In this document: positions 41,243 to 50,311 of the stretch, piece after piece
How the letters are laid out: each line of letters opens with the position of its first letter
Position numbering within the stretch: the stretch's first letter is position 1
Origin: Polynucleobacter cosmopolitanus
Lineage (GTDB): Bacteria; Pseudomonadota; Gammaproteobacteria; Burkholderiales; Burkholderiaceae
Reading direction: 5' to 3'
DNA length: 64,000 bases
Assembly: GCF_002224225.1 (NCBI RefSeq)
Contig: NZ_NJGG01000003.1
Location: 62,001-126,000, forward strand
Notes under the pieces: generated by a model
Seen by the model: only the letters and a program-made list of their open reading frames with translations
Database searches by the model: none
Told to the model about the DNA's origin: nothing
Program-made: the position numbers and the translations under genes

Positions 41243-43242
41243 TCACCTTAAACAATGTATCCCTGCGTCGCGGCGCCAAATTATTGCTTGATAAAGCAAC
41301 GGTCACGCTCAATCCGGGGGAGAAGGTTGGTTTGGTCGGGCGCAACGGCGCTGGTAAATCAACTTTATTTGCATTATTAAATGGCACTCTTCATGAAGAT
41401 GGCGGTGACTTTTCTATTCCTAAAGTATGGCGCATGGCCCAAGTGGCTCAAAACATGCCAGAAACTGAAGAGTCGGCCACTGAGTTCGTGATTGCTGGCG
41501 ACACTCGCTTGATCGAATTAAGACAAGCGCTAGAGGCGGCCGAATTAGCAGAAGATGGCATGGCCATGGCGCATGCTCACGTTGACTTGGCAGATGCTGG
41601 TGAGCATGACGCAACATCCAGAGCGCAGGCGCTGATTCTTGGTTTGGGTTTTAAGGTCAGTGAGCTTGATCAACCCGTTAATAGTTTTTCAGGTGGTTGG
41701 CGCATGCGTTTACAGTTAGCGCGTGCCTTGATGTGCCCATCTGACTTATTGTTACTTGATGAACCAACCAATCACTTGGACTTAGATGCCTTGGTATGGT
41801 TGGAAGCATGGTTGAAGCGTTATGCAGGCACCATGATCGTGATTTCTCATGATCGAGAGTTTTTGGATGCAGTGACCAACGTTACTTTGCATATTGAGCA
41901 TGCCAAACTGAACCGTTATGGTGGTAACTACAGTTCGTTCGAGCTCATGCGCGCTCAACAATTAGAGTTGCAGCAAGCATCCTTCTCAAAGCAACAAGAA
42001 AAAATTGCTCATCTACAAAAGTTCATCACACGCTTCAAAGCCAAAGCGAGTAAAGCCAAGCAAGCTCAAAGTAGGGTTAAAGCTCTTGAGCGCATGGAAA
42101 AAATTGCACCGGTGTTGGCTGATGCAGAGTTCACTTTTGAATTTAAAGAACCACAAAATCTACCGAACCCCATGTTGGCCATCAGCGATGCAAGTTTTGG
42201 TTACAAAGTGGATGGCGTCAATAAAGTCATCATCAAAGATGTCAACAAATCAGTTTTGGCAGGGCAAAGAATTGGTATCTTGGGAGCAAACGGTCAGGGT
42301 AAATCTACCTTGGTTAAAACCATTGCCAGAACCATGCCTCAGCTTGCAGGCACTGTGACTGAAGGTAAGGGTTTGAACATTGGTTACTTTGCTCAGCAAG
42401 AGTTGGATGTTTTAAGATCTGATGACAATCCTTTGGAGCACATGATTCGCTTAGCAAAAGATTTGGGCCCTAATGCGGCCGAATCAGGTCGTGAGCAAGA
42501 CTTGCGTAACTTCTTGGGTACTTTTAACTTTGCGGGTGATATGGTCAAGCAAGCGGTTGGTACTATGAGCGGTGGTGAGAAGGCTCGCTTGGTCTTAGCA
42601 ATGATTGTTTGGCAGCGACCTAATTTACTTTTACTAGACGAACCAACCAATCACTTGGATCTTGCAACCCGTGAAGCTTTATCAATGGCTTTGAATGAGT
42701 TTGAAGGCACCGTGATGTTGGTCAGCCACGATCGCGCTTTACTAAGAGCCGTTTGTGATGAATTTTGGCTGGTGGGTCGCGGAGAAATTAAGCCATTTGA
42801 TGGTGACTTGGATGACTACCAACGCTACTTGCTTGAAGAATCTAAGAGACTGAGAGAAGAAGCCAAGATGGAAGAGGCCAAAAGTGTTTCTGTGAGTGTT
42901 TCTGAAGTTGCTAAGCCGACTGTCAGTATTGCCGTAGAGCCTGAGAAAAAGCCAGTAGTTCAAACCAGTGAGCAACGCAAATTAGAATCTGCCAAGCGCC
43001 AAGAGATCAATGCTCGGACCAAGCCTTTAAAAAAGCAAATTGAGCAAGCTGAAAAATCAATGGCGCAGCTTCAAACAGAGAAAACTCAATTAGAGTCAAA
43101 ATTATTAGACCCAGTTTCTCCGCAAGAAATCGCGGATATTGGTAAGAAGCTCAAAGTGATCAACGATGAATTAACGGCTCTTGAAGAGAAGTGGCTAGGA
43201 TGGACTTCTGAGATAGAAGCCATTGAATCTCAAGTATCTTAA
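41239..43242 (+). CDS. ABC-F family ATP-binding protein (YheS-like)
   Basis: A 667-residue soluble protein with two ABC domains and no membrane domain, so a ribosome-associated ABC-F factor rather than a transporter. First domain: GRNGAGKSTLF, signature FSGGWRMRLQLARAL, LLLDEPTNHLDLDAL. Second: GANGQGKSTLV, MSGGEKARLVLAM, LLLDEPTNHLD. The inter-domain helical linker lies around residues 240-290. The C-terminal roughly 120 residues include a predicted coiled coil (EQRKLESAKRQEINARTKPL, EKSMAQLQTEKTQLE). YheS and Uup are the closest groups; ordering favours YheS. It may be translated after a 17-codon leader ORF. Confidence 0.9.
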   Translation: MITLNNVSLRRGAKLLLDKATVTLNPGEKVGLVGRNGAGKSTLFALLNGTLHEDGGDFSIPKVWRMAQVAQNMPETEESATEFVIAGDTRLIELRQALEAAELAEDGMAMAHAHVDLADAGEHDATSRAQALILGLGFKVSELDQPVNSFSGGWRMRLQLARALMCPSDLLLLDEPTNHLDLDALVWLEAWLKRYAGTMIVISHDREFLDAVTNVTLHIEHAKLNRYGGNYSSFELMRAQQLELQQASFSKQQEKIAHLQKFITRFKAKASKAKQAQSRVKALERMEKIAPVLADAEFTFEFKEPQNLPNPMLAISDASFGYKVDGVNKVIIKDVNKSVLAGQRIGILGANGQGKSTLVKTIARTMPQLAGTVTEGKGLNIGYFAQQELDVLRSDDNPLEHMIRLAKDLGPNAAESGREQDLRNFLGTFNFAGDMVKQAVGTMSGGEKARLVLAMIVWQRPNLLLLDEPTNHLDLATREALSMALNEFEGTVMLVSHDRALLRAVCDEFWLVGRGEIKPFDGDLDDYQRYLLEESKRLREEAKMEEAKSVSVSVSEVAKPTVSIAVEPEKKPVVQTSEQRKLESAKRQEINARTKPLKKQIEQAEKSMAQLQTEKTQLESKLLDPVSPQEIADIGKKLKVINDELTALEEKWLGWTSEIEAIESQVS

Positions 43243-43244
43243 AT

Positions 43245-44117
43245 TTAAAAAAACTTGGTATATCTTAAAAAGATGCGCTGTTTATCTTCAAGTGCAGCGT
43301 TATTGTCGATGTCTTGACCATACTGCAAGGTCAGACGACCAAAGGAATAATTCCCAATCCCGCTCAATTGATAGCGATGTGACTTAATTGAATCGTTATT
43401 AGCTCTTCCACTAAAAATAGTTTCGCCACCTTCTGTATAGAAATATGCCGCTGCGAAACTGTATGTGTTATTCAATTTATAAAGAAGACCTGTTTGAGCG
43501 CTGTAAAGGGCTTTTTGTTCTAAGGTACCTAATCTATTAGTTAGAGAGCGACTCTCATCATTTTTTCCAAACCATAAAGTATCAAATGCAGCCATCCAAT
43601 TTAAATTGGGAGCAATTCTGGTTTGGTAGGCAATTTGACCCGCCCATCGATAGCGATTTTCACCCATATTGATGGCTCTATCGCTTGAGTAGCTTCCAGT
43701 AGGGCTGATCAAATAGCCAGCAACAGCCACAAAAGTATTAGAAGTTTTATCAACGTAAGGCCAGTATGCAAATACCAGCGTGGTATCAATCATGCCATTA
43801 TCAGCAGCATAAGGAGCAAGCGCCCCAGATGGATCATTTTTACCTGTGCCAGTGTGAAGATAAAACAATGCAGGTTGCTGATTCACCTCAAAAGCTTGGA
43901 CATAACGAAACTGAACTTGAGTTTGATCAATTTTTGCATTCCTCGCACCAACTCTCTCCGCACTTAAATAAGAAAGTTGAACGCTGCGCAAACCAGGGGG
44001 TGGAGCGGTGGCATCGCCAGGTTGAAGATCGATTGCCCAAGCAGGGATAGAAAAACCCACTGCCATGATCAGTGTGGTAAGGGAACTAACTTTTGGTTTT
44101 ATGGCTAATCGACGCAT
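43245..44117 (-). CDS. Outer-membrane MetA-pathway/SphA-like protein
   Basis: A 290-residue protein with an N-terminal signal peptide (about residues 1-28, ending near PAWA-I) and a body rich in alternating beta-strand patterns, ending in a terminal aromatic residue (RIFLRYTKFF), as expected of an outer-membrane beta barrel. It resembles the family named after the MetA pathway of phenol degradation, whose members are probably substrate channels. No phenol-degradation gene lies nearby, so the substrate is unknown. Convergent with the ABC-F gene with only 2 bp between the stops. Confidence 0.65.
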   Translation of the reverse strand: MRRLAIKPKVSSLTTLIMAVGFSIPAWAIDLQPGDATAPPPGLRSVQLSYLSAERVGARNAKIDQTQVQFRYVQAFEVNQQPALFYLHTGTGKNDPSGALAPYAADNGMIDTTLVFAYWPYVDKTSNTFVAVAGYLISPTGSYSSDRAINMGENRYRWAGQIAYQTRIAPNLNWMAAFDTLWFGKNDESRSLTNRLGTLEQKALYSAQTGLLYKLNNTYSFAAAYFYTEGGETIFSGRANNDSIKSHRYQLSGIGNYSFGRLTLQYGQDIDNNAALEDKQRIFLRYTKFF

Positions 44118-44278
44118 CTTGGCTATAAATCATGGAGATGAGTCATTTTATACTTTTTTATAAGTAACAAGGAGGGTGTCATCCTATTTGCTAATGAATC
44201 GTTAAAGGAAGAGGGGCATCGTTTATGATGACACTGTTAGCGCCTATGTGTGCGCCATTGGTTTAATAAAGGATTGAT

Positions 44279-44746
44279 ATGCATCGTAATTTTAAAAAAA
44301 TTAGCTTGTTTGCTTTGATTGCTGCGACATTGGTTGGTTGTGCATCGACCCCAGTGGGTCCAAGCTTGGTCATCATGCCTGCACCAGGTAAGCCATTTGA
44401 AGTCTTCCAAAAAGATGATCAGGAATGCCGTACATATGCCCAAAATTCACTGAATACAACAGCGGATGAGATCGCCGCTAAAAATACGGCAAAAACGGCC
44501 ATCATTGGCGCCGCAGTTGGTGCTGTAGCTGGGGCCATGGCTGATGGCGGTAGCTCTCGAAATGTGGGTACTGGTGCTGCTATTGGTTTATTGGGTGGTG
44601 CAGCAATGGGTGCTACTGGTGGCAATGATTCTGCCAAAGAAGTACAACGTCGTTATGACATTGCTTACCAGCAGTGCATGTACTCAAAAGGTCATCAAGT
44701 GCCAGGTTACTCTATTCAAAAGCCGGTTGAGGCTGCACCAAAATAA
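44279..44746 (+). CDS. Glycine-zipper lipoprotein
   Basis: A 155-residue lipoprotein. The signal sequence ends in the lipobox LVGC, with Cys21 as the lipidation site and no Asp at +2, so outer-membrane sorting is likely. The middle is a glycine zipper (GAAVGAVAGAMADGG, GAAIGLLGGAAMGATGG; about residues 78-120), often membrane-spanning or curvature-inducing. A C-terminal segment, RRYDIAYQQCMYSKGHQVPGY, is typical of the YMGG-like family. Function unknown, cell-envelope role likely. It stands alone. Confidence 0.85.
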   Translation: MHRNFKKISLFALIAATLVGCASTPVGPSLVIMPAPGKPFEVFQKDDQECRTYAQNSLNTTADEIAAKNTAKTAIIGAAVGAVAGAMADGGSSRNVGTGAAIGLLGGAAMGATGGNDSAKEVQRRYDIAYQQCMYSKGHQVPGYSIQKPVEAAPK

Positions 44747-44799
44747 TTAGCATCTGATTGCTGATGATTTGAAACTCAAGCAAAAAAATTGAGAGAGTG

Positions 44800-46179
44800 T
44801 TAAACCTCTACTGGAGGATGCTCTCTCTCAAATCTCCTGGCAGTTCTCTTGAACAAATTGATCAAGAAGGTTGCAGCAATAGCCAAACTTAAACTGTTGG
44901 CAAACCAAAATCCTTGAGCGCCCTGAAGTATCTCAGGGATGTTGCCAGTCAAATTAAATCCTAAAATATATCCGCCGCCAAGTCCAACACCCCAGAGTGA
45001 GATTGCGTAAATCCACATCGGCCAAAAAGCCACGCGATAGCCCCTCAAAATAAATGCCGATGTTACTTGTAGGGCATCAAAAATTTGATAGAAGGCAATG
45101 AATAAAAATAAAGGTATTGCCATTGATCGAACATCTGCTGATGGAGCATACAAATCAAGCAGAGGATATCTAAAAATCCAGACCAAGAAGCCAACCAAAA
45201 CGCACAAAGTCGTTGTAAAGACCAAAGATGACCAACCAATCTCTTTTGCTAAGATTGGTTTATCTGCACCGAGTGATTGCGCCACTAAGGTTGAGGTGGC
45301 AATCGATAATGACAAAGGTAGCATATATAAAACCGTACCCAAGTTTGCAACAATTTGATGACCGGCTAAAGGCACGGTACCCAATTTAGCAATGAACAGC
45401 GCCATAAAAGCGAATGATGTCACTTCAATGAGATAACTCAAACCGATTGGTAAGCCCAGTTTTAAAAGGGTGCCAATCTTATGAGTATCTGGTCGGCTGA
45501 ACTTTTCATAAACGCTAAAAATTTTATAAAACTTGCCTTGATAAACAATGATTAACATTGTTAAGAACCAAAGCCAATTGATGATCACAGTCGCCAGAGC
45601 GCATCCTGGACCACCCATGGCATCAACACCAAAGCCTCCATAAATCAGCCAAGCATTGAGGGGTATCTTTAAAAATAAGCCACCTATTTGTAACCAAGTG
45701 ACCACGGCTGGTTTGGAAATGGCATTGTGATACGCCACCAAGACTCTCATCGCTAAACTGGCTGGTAAACCCCAAGCAACAATTTGTAAATACAAAATGG
45801 CTTTTGCTTCTACTTCTGGACTGGCATTCGCGATTGATAAAAATACGCCTGGGTTCATCAAGATCAACATGCCAAAAATACTCAGGCCAAGTGATAGCCA
45901 CCAGCCTTGACGAACTTCCTCGCCAATTTCTGAAAAGCGTTTTGCACCAAATAACTGACCAGCAATCGGAGCTAATGCTGAAATAACCCCAGTCAGGCCA
46001 ACATAAATGCTGATAAAAATAGAGCCTGCCATCGCCAGAGCTGCAAGGTCATCGGTGGAGTATCTTGCCACCATGGCCGTGTCCATCACGCCAAAGGCAA
46101 TCACAGCCAATTGGCCAACCAGTAGTGGACCAGCTAATGAAAGTAGGCGGGGGATATCTCGCTTTAGATTACTGAGCAT
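44800..46179 (-). CDS. MATE family efflux transporter
   Basis: A 459-residue inner-membrane protein with about 12 hydrophobic segments in two similar halves. Conserved features are LAGPLLVGQLAVIAFGVMDTAMVARYS at the start and LPIGLSYLIEVTSFAFMALFIAKLG opening the second half. MATE proteins export cationic drugs or metabolites using Na+ or H+; NorM is the nearest group. Its start overlaps the upstream GT39-like gene's stop by 11 bp, so the two are translationally coupled. Confidence 0.92.
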   Translation of the reverse strand: MLSNLKRDIPRLLSLAGPLLVGQLAVIAFGVMDTAMVARYSTDDLAALAMAGSIFISIYVGLTGVISALAPIAGQLFGAKRFSEIGEEVRQGWWLSLGLSIFGMLILMNPGVFLSIANASPEVEAKAILYLQIVAWGLPASLAMRVLVAYHNAISKPAVVTWLQIGGLFLKIPLNAWLIYGGFGVDAMGGPGCALATVIINWLWFLTMLIIVYQGKFYKIFSVYEKFSRPDTHKIGTLLKLGLPIGLSYLIEVTSFAFMALFIAKLGTVPLAGHQIVANLGTVLYMLPLSLSIATSTLVAQSLGADKPILAKEIGWSSLVFTTTLCVLVGFLVWIFRYPLLDLYAPSADVRSMAIPLFLFIAFYQIFDALQVTSAFILRGYRVAFWPMWIYAISLWGVGLGGGYILGFNLTGNIPEILQGAQGFWFANSLSLAIAATFLINLFKRTARRFEREHPPVEV

Positions 46180-47905
46180 GACTCAGTACTTTGTACAGTC
46201 TTAATCGTTCAGAACGATCACTCACACGACGATCTTCCCAAATGAGTTCAAGATTCTTGTTCAGTCGCTGGGCAGTCTTACGTGCTTCACCAGGTTTATT
46301 GCTGATCCATAGGTCGCAATGAACATCATCCTTGAACTTTAACTTTGTGAAGTAAATAAATGAAGCTAATTGACCATCACCCAAATGCATTGAGTTGATA
46401 CAGATAGATTGAGATGGAACCACTTGCACCAAGCGCTGCGCCACATCACGGTATGTTTTTGCATAATTGATGGTTGGTAGCCAAAGTGTCATCAGTAACA
46501 CCCAAGTTAAAGTTGTGCCAGCAGCAGAAATCACGACTGCACGCCAAATCACTTTGGGAGCTCTGGATGTTCTCCACTTAACAACGCTCACCCACAAAAT
46601 GGTCACTGCTATGGCTGCAATCAATGCTAACCAGCTAAATTCTGGAACAAAGCCAGGAACTTTTTTGGCAACGTTTCTTGCAAGGCCAGCAGGTAAGTTG
46701 GTTGTCATCGCAAACCACATGACCCAAATAAAAGCGCCAAGTAAAGTGAAGGTGAGCAGTGCAAACCAATCAATAAAACTGATCACACTGCGCTTAATAA
46801 TAGGAAGGCTGAAGCATGCCCAGATAACCAATGGTGGAATGATCAATAGTAAAGATTGTTCACTGAGAGCTTGTAGATGAGTTTGATAAACCAATACTGC
46901 GATCACAATGCCCAGTGGTAATGCCATATTAGGGTTGCGAATGCCGCCCAATGGATTATTGGCACCTTTGCGCCAAAACCAAATACTCCACAGAGCCAAA
47001 GGCCAAACAGGCCAGGCATACAGAGGTAAGTTTCTAGCTAAAAAGCCCGAGGACTTAGCTGAAATAACCAACTGCATGGCGTCATTGCTCCACCAAGCTT
47101 GCCAAGCAGTTTGCATTTGACCTGTGGTCAAGCCTGAGATCCACCATAAAAATGGCCAAACACTGATGCCTAACAATGCAATTAGCCAAGTGCTTGCCAA
47201 CCATTTGGGGTGAGGCTTGACCTCACAAATGATCAAGGAAACAATCAGACCAATAAAAATCAACACAAACAACCAAAGTGATGCTGATAGGGCAATGACA
47301 GCTAAGCCAAGACCAGTCCATGCGCCACCTTGAAGGGGTTTATCTAAGCCTCGGACCATGCCGTAAATAACGGTTGATACACCTAATAATTGAGCAAGTG
47401 CAGGAGTGGTTTCGTGAGCGCGCAGTGCCAAACCAACGCAGGCTAAGAAAATCATGAGAGCACTATCAGCCAATGTTCTGCCATAGTCTCTTGGTTCTGG
47501 TTGTCCACCTAGGGCAAATGCGGTTGGTTGAACCTCAGGACGACGTCCCAATAAATAAGAAGCGTTCCAGATAGCCATGCAGCTCAAGAAAAAACACCCG
47601 GCTGAATAAAGTCCTGCAGCGTTTGTAGGTCCCATCACCTGGCCAAATAAGCCAATCAAACTGGCACCTAACCAATACGGAAGTGGGCCTGCCAGGATCT
47701 CAGTTCTGCCATCAATGTGAGGTAGTAACCAGTCTAGCCATGAGCCATTGGCCAAGGTCCACATGGCCCCAAAGCCCGCGGCATCATCATTTTTCCAAGG
47801 GTCACGACCAAAGATCCCTAAGAGTCCGTAAATAGCCGTGATCAACACCAAAACAAAGCGAGGCAATGTCGATGTGGCAGCAGCAGTTAATCGAATGGAT
47901 CTCAT
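46169..47905 (-). CDS. GT39/ArnT-like membrane glycosyltransferase
   Basis: A 578-residue protein with about 11-12 hydrophobic segments. The first periplasmic loop holds GRDPWKNDDAAGFGAMWTLA, with acidic residues expected for a polyprenyl-phosphate-sugar-using GT-C enzyme, and the remaining loops and C-terminal soluble part (about residues 480-578) fit the ArnT/PMT layout. The acceptor is unknown; lipid A or a cell-surface molecule is possible. The family call rests on topology and the N-terminal motif. Coupled to the MATE gene. Confidence 0.65.
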   Translation of the reverse strand: MRSIRLTAAATSTLPRFVLVLITAIYGLLGIFGRDPWKNDDAAGFGAMWTLANGSWLDWLLPHIDGRTEILAGPLPYWLGASLIGLFGQVMGPTNAAGLYSAGCFFLSCMAIWNASYLLGRRPEVQPTAFALGGQPEPRDYGRTLADSALMIFLACVGLALRAHETTPALAQLLGVSTVIYGMVRGLDKPLQGGAWTGLGLAVIALSASLWLFVLIFIGLIVSLIICEVKPHPKWLASTWLIALLGISVWPFLWWISGLTTGQMQTAWQAWWSNDAMQLVISAKSSGFLARNLPLYAWPVWPLALWSIWFWRKGANNPLGGIRNPNMALPLGIVIAVLVYQTHLQALSEQSLLLIIPPLVIWACFSLPIIKRSVISFIDWFALLTFTLLGAFIWVMWFAMTTNLPAGLARNVAKKVPGFVPEFSWLALIAAIAVTILWVSVVKWRTSRAPKVIWRAVVISAAGTTLTWVLLMTLWLPTINYAKTYRDVAQRLVQVVPSQSICINSMHLGDGQLASFIYFTKLKFKDDVHCDLWISNKPGEARKTAQRLNKNLELIWEDRRVSDRSERLRLYKVLSHAQ

Positions 47906-47953
47906 GAGGCTTAAATTTTGACCTGATTAGACGAGAATGAAAAGCTTATATGT

Positions 47954-47980
47954 AAAAAAGGCAGCGTGAGCTGCCTTTTA
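47954..47980 (-). terminator. Bidirectional terminator after rpmE2
   Basis: AAAAAAGGCAGC (to 47965), loop GTGA, GCTGCCTTTTA (47970-47980): GGCAGC/GCTGCC stem with A and T runs on both sides. It lies about 27 bp after the rpmE2 stop on the minus strand and before the GT39-like gene, so it should separate the two units. Confidence 0.85.
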
Positions 47981-48006
47981 TGATTTCATTGGTAAAGCTG
48001 AAATTC

Positions 48007-48273
48007 TTAGGCAGTTGTTTTGCCTGTAGCTTTTGTACCAAATTTCTGACGGAACTTCTCAACACGACCAGCTGTGTCCATGATCTTCTGAGTGCCAGTG
48101 TAGAAAGGGTGTGACTCTGAAGAAGTCTCAATCTTAGCCAATGGATACTCCTTACCATCTTCCCACTTGATTGTTTCTTTGGTGTTAATAGTAGAGCGTG
48201 TTTTGAAGCTGAAGTTGTTTGATACGTCTAGGAAAACAACTTCTTTGTAATCTGGGTGAATGCCTTGTTTCAT
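48007..48273 (-). CDS. rpmE2: Ribosomal protein L31 type B
   Basis: An 88-residue L31 of the zinc-free type: it begins [18 protein letters not shown] and contains [21 protein letters not shown], but has no CxxC pair. It is the single L31 gene seen here and lies downstream of rho, a conserved betaproteobacterial order. Confidence 0.96.
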   Translation of the reverse strand: MKQGIHPDYKEVVFLDVSNNFSFKTRSTINTKETIKWEDGKEYPLAKIETSSESHPFYTGTQKIMDTAGRVEKFRQKFGTKATGKTTA

Positions 48274-48424
48274 TTAAATAGTCCTTTAGCCTGGTAGCCG
48301 CCCATCGGAATAACGGGTACTTGCCTGAATTAAAACGAGAATTGTAGCAAAAAATACTAGATACGGGCTCATTTTGGGTAAAACTGACTGGAAAACCACG
48401 TTTTCAGCCAGCTTTTACCTCAAT

Positions 48425-49687
48425 TTAGCCCCCGCGACGCATCAATTCAAAGAATTCAGCGTTATTTTTGGTGGATTTCAACTTATCCACGATGAAGTTC
48501 ATCGCTTCAATATCATCCATGTCAGAAATCAACTTACGTAAAACCCAGATCTTCTGGAGAATTTCAGGCTTGATCAAGAGTTCTTCGCGACGAGTACCTG
48601 ACTTGTTTAAGTTGATCGCTGGGTAAACGCGGCGCTCTGCAAGACGGCGTTCCAAATGAACTTCCATATTGCCGGTGCCTTTGAACTCTTCATAAATCAA
48701 ATCGTCCATGCGGCTGCCTGTTTCAATCAAGGCTGTTGCAATGATGGTCAAAGAGCCGCCTTCTTCAATATTTCTGGCTGCACCAAAGAAACGCTTCGGT
48801 CTTTGTAGAGCATTCGCATCCACACCACCGGATAAAACTTTGCCTGATGAAGGCACAACGGTGTTGTAAGCGCGGGCTAAACGAGTGATTGAGTCTAATA
48901 AGATGATCACATCACGCTTCATTTCAACCAAACGCTTGGCTTTTTCAATCACCATTTCTGCTACTTGTACGTGGCGCACAGCAGGTTCATCAAAGGTTGA
49001 GGCAACAACCTCACCTTTAACAGAGCGTTGCATCTCAGTCACTTCCTCTGGACGCTCGTCGACCAATAAAACGATTAAAACAGCATCAGGGTGGTTGGCT
49101 GAAATAGCATGAGCAATGTGCTGCATCATCACTGTCTTGCCAGACTTAGGTGAGGCAACCAATAAAGCACGTTGACCAAAGCCAATCGGTGCAATCATGT
49201 CAATGATTCGACCAGTTAGATTCTCTTCAGCTTTGATATCGCGCTCAAGTAACATCGGGCGATCTGGGTGAAGAGGTGTTAAGTTTTCGAACATGATGCG
49301 GTTTTTAAGCGCCTCAGGAACAATGCCATTGATCTTGTCTACTTTGACCAAAGCAAAGTAGCGTTCACCTTCCTTAGGTGTTCTAACTTCACCCTCTACA
49401 GCATCACCGGTGTGTAAGTTAAAGCGGCGGATCTGTGCTGGAGAGATGTAAATGTCGTCTGTAGAAGCCATGTAAGAGGCTTCAGGCGATCTTAGAAAGC
49501 CAAATCCATCAGGCAGAACCTCTAAAACGCCATCACCGAAGATGGTCTCACCACCTTTGGCACGTTTTTTAAGAATTGCAAACATCAACTCTTGCTTGCG
49601 CATGCGTTGGGTGTTTTCAATTTCTAGGCCAGTGGCCATTTCAAGAAGGGCAGATACGTGTAGTGCTTTAAGTTCGGTGAGATGCAT
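48425..49687 (-). CDS. rho: Transcription termination factor Rho
   Basis: Hexameric RNA-dependent ATPase. The 420 residues match the E. coli 419. The N-terminal helical and cold-shock RNA-binding domain includes DGFGFLRS. The ATPase has Walker [12 protein letters not shown], Walker [17 protein letters not shown] and the Q/R-loop region [22 protein letters not shown]. It follows trxA on the minus strand after a 176-bp gap. Confidence 0.98.
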   Translation of the reverse strand: MHLTELKALHVSALLEMATGLEIENTQRMRKQELMFAILKKRAKGGETIFGDGVLEVLPDGFGFLRSPEASYMASTDDIYISPAQIRRFNLHTGDAVEGEVRTPKEGERYFALVKVDKINGIVPEALKNRIMFENLTPLHPDRPMLLERDIKAEENLTGRIIDMIAPIGFGQRALLVASPKSGKTVMMQHIAHAISANHPDAVLIVLLVDERPEEVTEMQRSVKGEVVASTFDEPAVRHVQVAEMVIEKAKRLVEMKRDVIILLDSITRLARAYNTVVPSSGKVLSGGVDANALQRPKRFFGAARNIEEGGSLTIIATALIETGSRMDDLIYEEFKGTGNMEVHLERRLAERRVYPAINLNKSGTRREELLIKPEILQKIWVLRKLISDMDDIEAMNFIVDKLKSTKNNAEFFELMRRGG

Positions 49688-49826
49688 GTGTGTGGAGTTA
49701 GGCTAAGGCCTCAAAGAAAGAACAAGATTTTTGGAATGTTTGATTAGAACAGAACGTCCTATCAGCTGTTGGGAGAATTCTACACCCTAAATTATAAAAA
49801 GAGCAAATAAAGTGTTTAAGGAGGAT

Positions 49827-49851
49827 GAGGAGCTCTTTAGGTGAGCTCCTC
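49827..49851 (-). terminator. Hairpin after trxA
   Basis: GAGGAGCTC (49827-49835), 7-nt loop, GAGCTCCTC (49843-49851): a perfect 9-bp stem 12 bp after the trxA stop. There is no clear U run, so it may be a partial terminator or an mRNA-stabilising element between trxA and rho. Confidence 0.5.
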
Positions 49852-49863
49852 AAATATCAATAT

Positions 49864-50190
49864 TTAGATATGGCTATCCAAAAATGCAGTCAACTGAGAC
49901 TTAGACAAAGCACCCACCTTTTGGGCGGCCACTGTGCCATTTTTGAACAAAATCAAAGTTGGGATGCCGCGGATACCAAACTGAGCTGGAATGCCTTGGT
50001 TCTCATCAACGTTCATTTTTGCAATTTGAACCTTGTCGCCATACTCTTTGGCAACTTCCTCAAGGATTGGGCCAATCATTTTGCAAGGACCGCACCATTC
50101 TGCCCAGAAGTCGAGCAACACTGGTTTATCAGACTTCATCACATCTTGATCAAAAGATGCATCACTCACGTATTTAATTGCGTCACTCAT
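49864..50190 (-). CDS. trxA: Thioredoxin 1
   Basis: General disulfide reductase. The 108 residues carry the active site [14 protein letters not shown] and the cis-proline region [13 protein letters not shown]. The start follows GGACTCTT-type leader sequence. Upstream of rho on the minus strand (trxA-rho is a conserved pair) and divergent from the AddB-like gene. Confidence 0.98.
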   Translation of the reverse strand: MSDAIKYVSDASFDQDVMKSDKPVLLDFWAEWCGPCKMIGPILEEVAKEYGDKVQIAKMNVDENQGIPAQFGIRGIPTLILFKNGTVAAQKVGALSKSQLTAFLDSHI

Positions 50191-50311
50191 AAGAGTCCTT
50201 TGGTATTAATTGTTTTAATTATGATTGGTTGTAAATCTCATTTTTTGATAATTCACCAATAACAAGCAATATATTATCAATAAGTGCTTCTTTGTGCATA
50301 CTTCTACTTCA

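Noticed and set aside
44177..44266. GTGTCATC/GATGACAC inverted repeat and a 13-codon frame before the glycine-zipper lipoprotein gene
   Set aside because: The arms are 8 bp with a loop of about 40 nt, and the short frame has no similarity or coupling; too weak to call.
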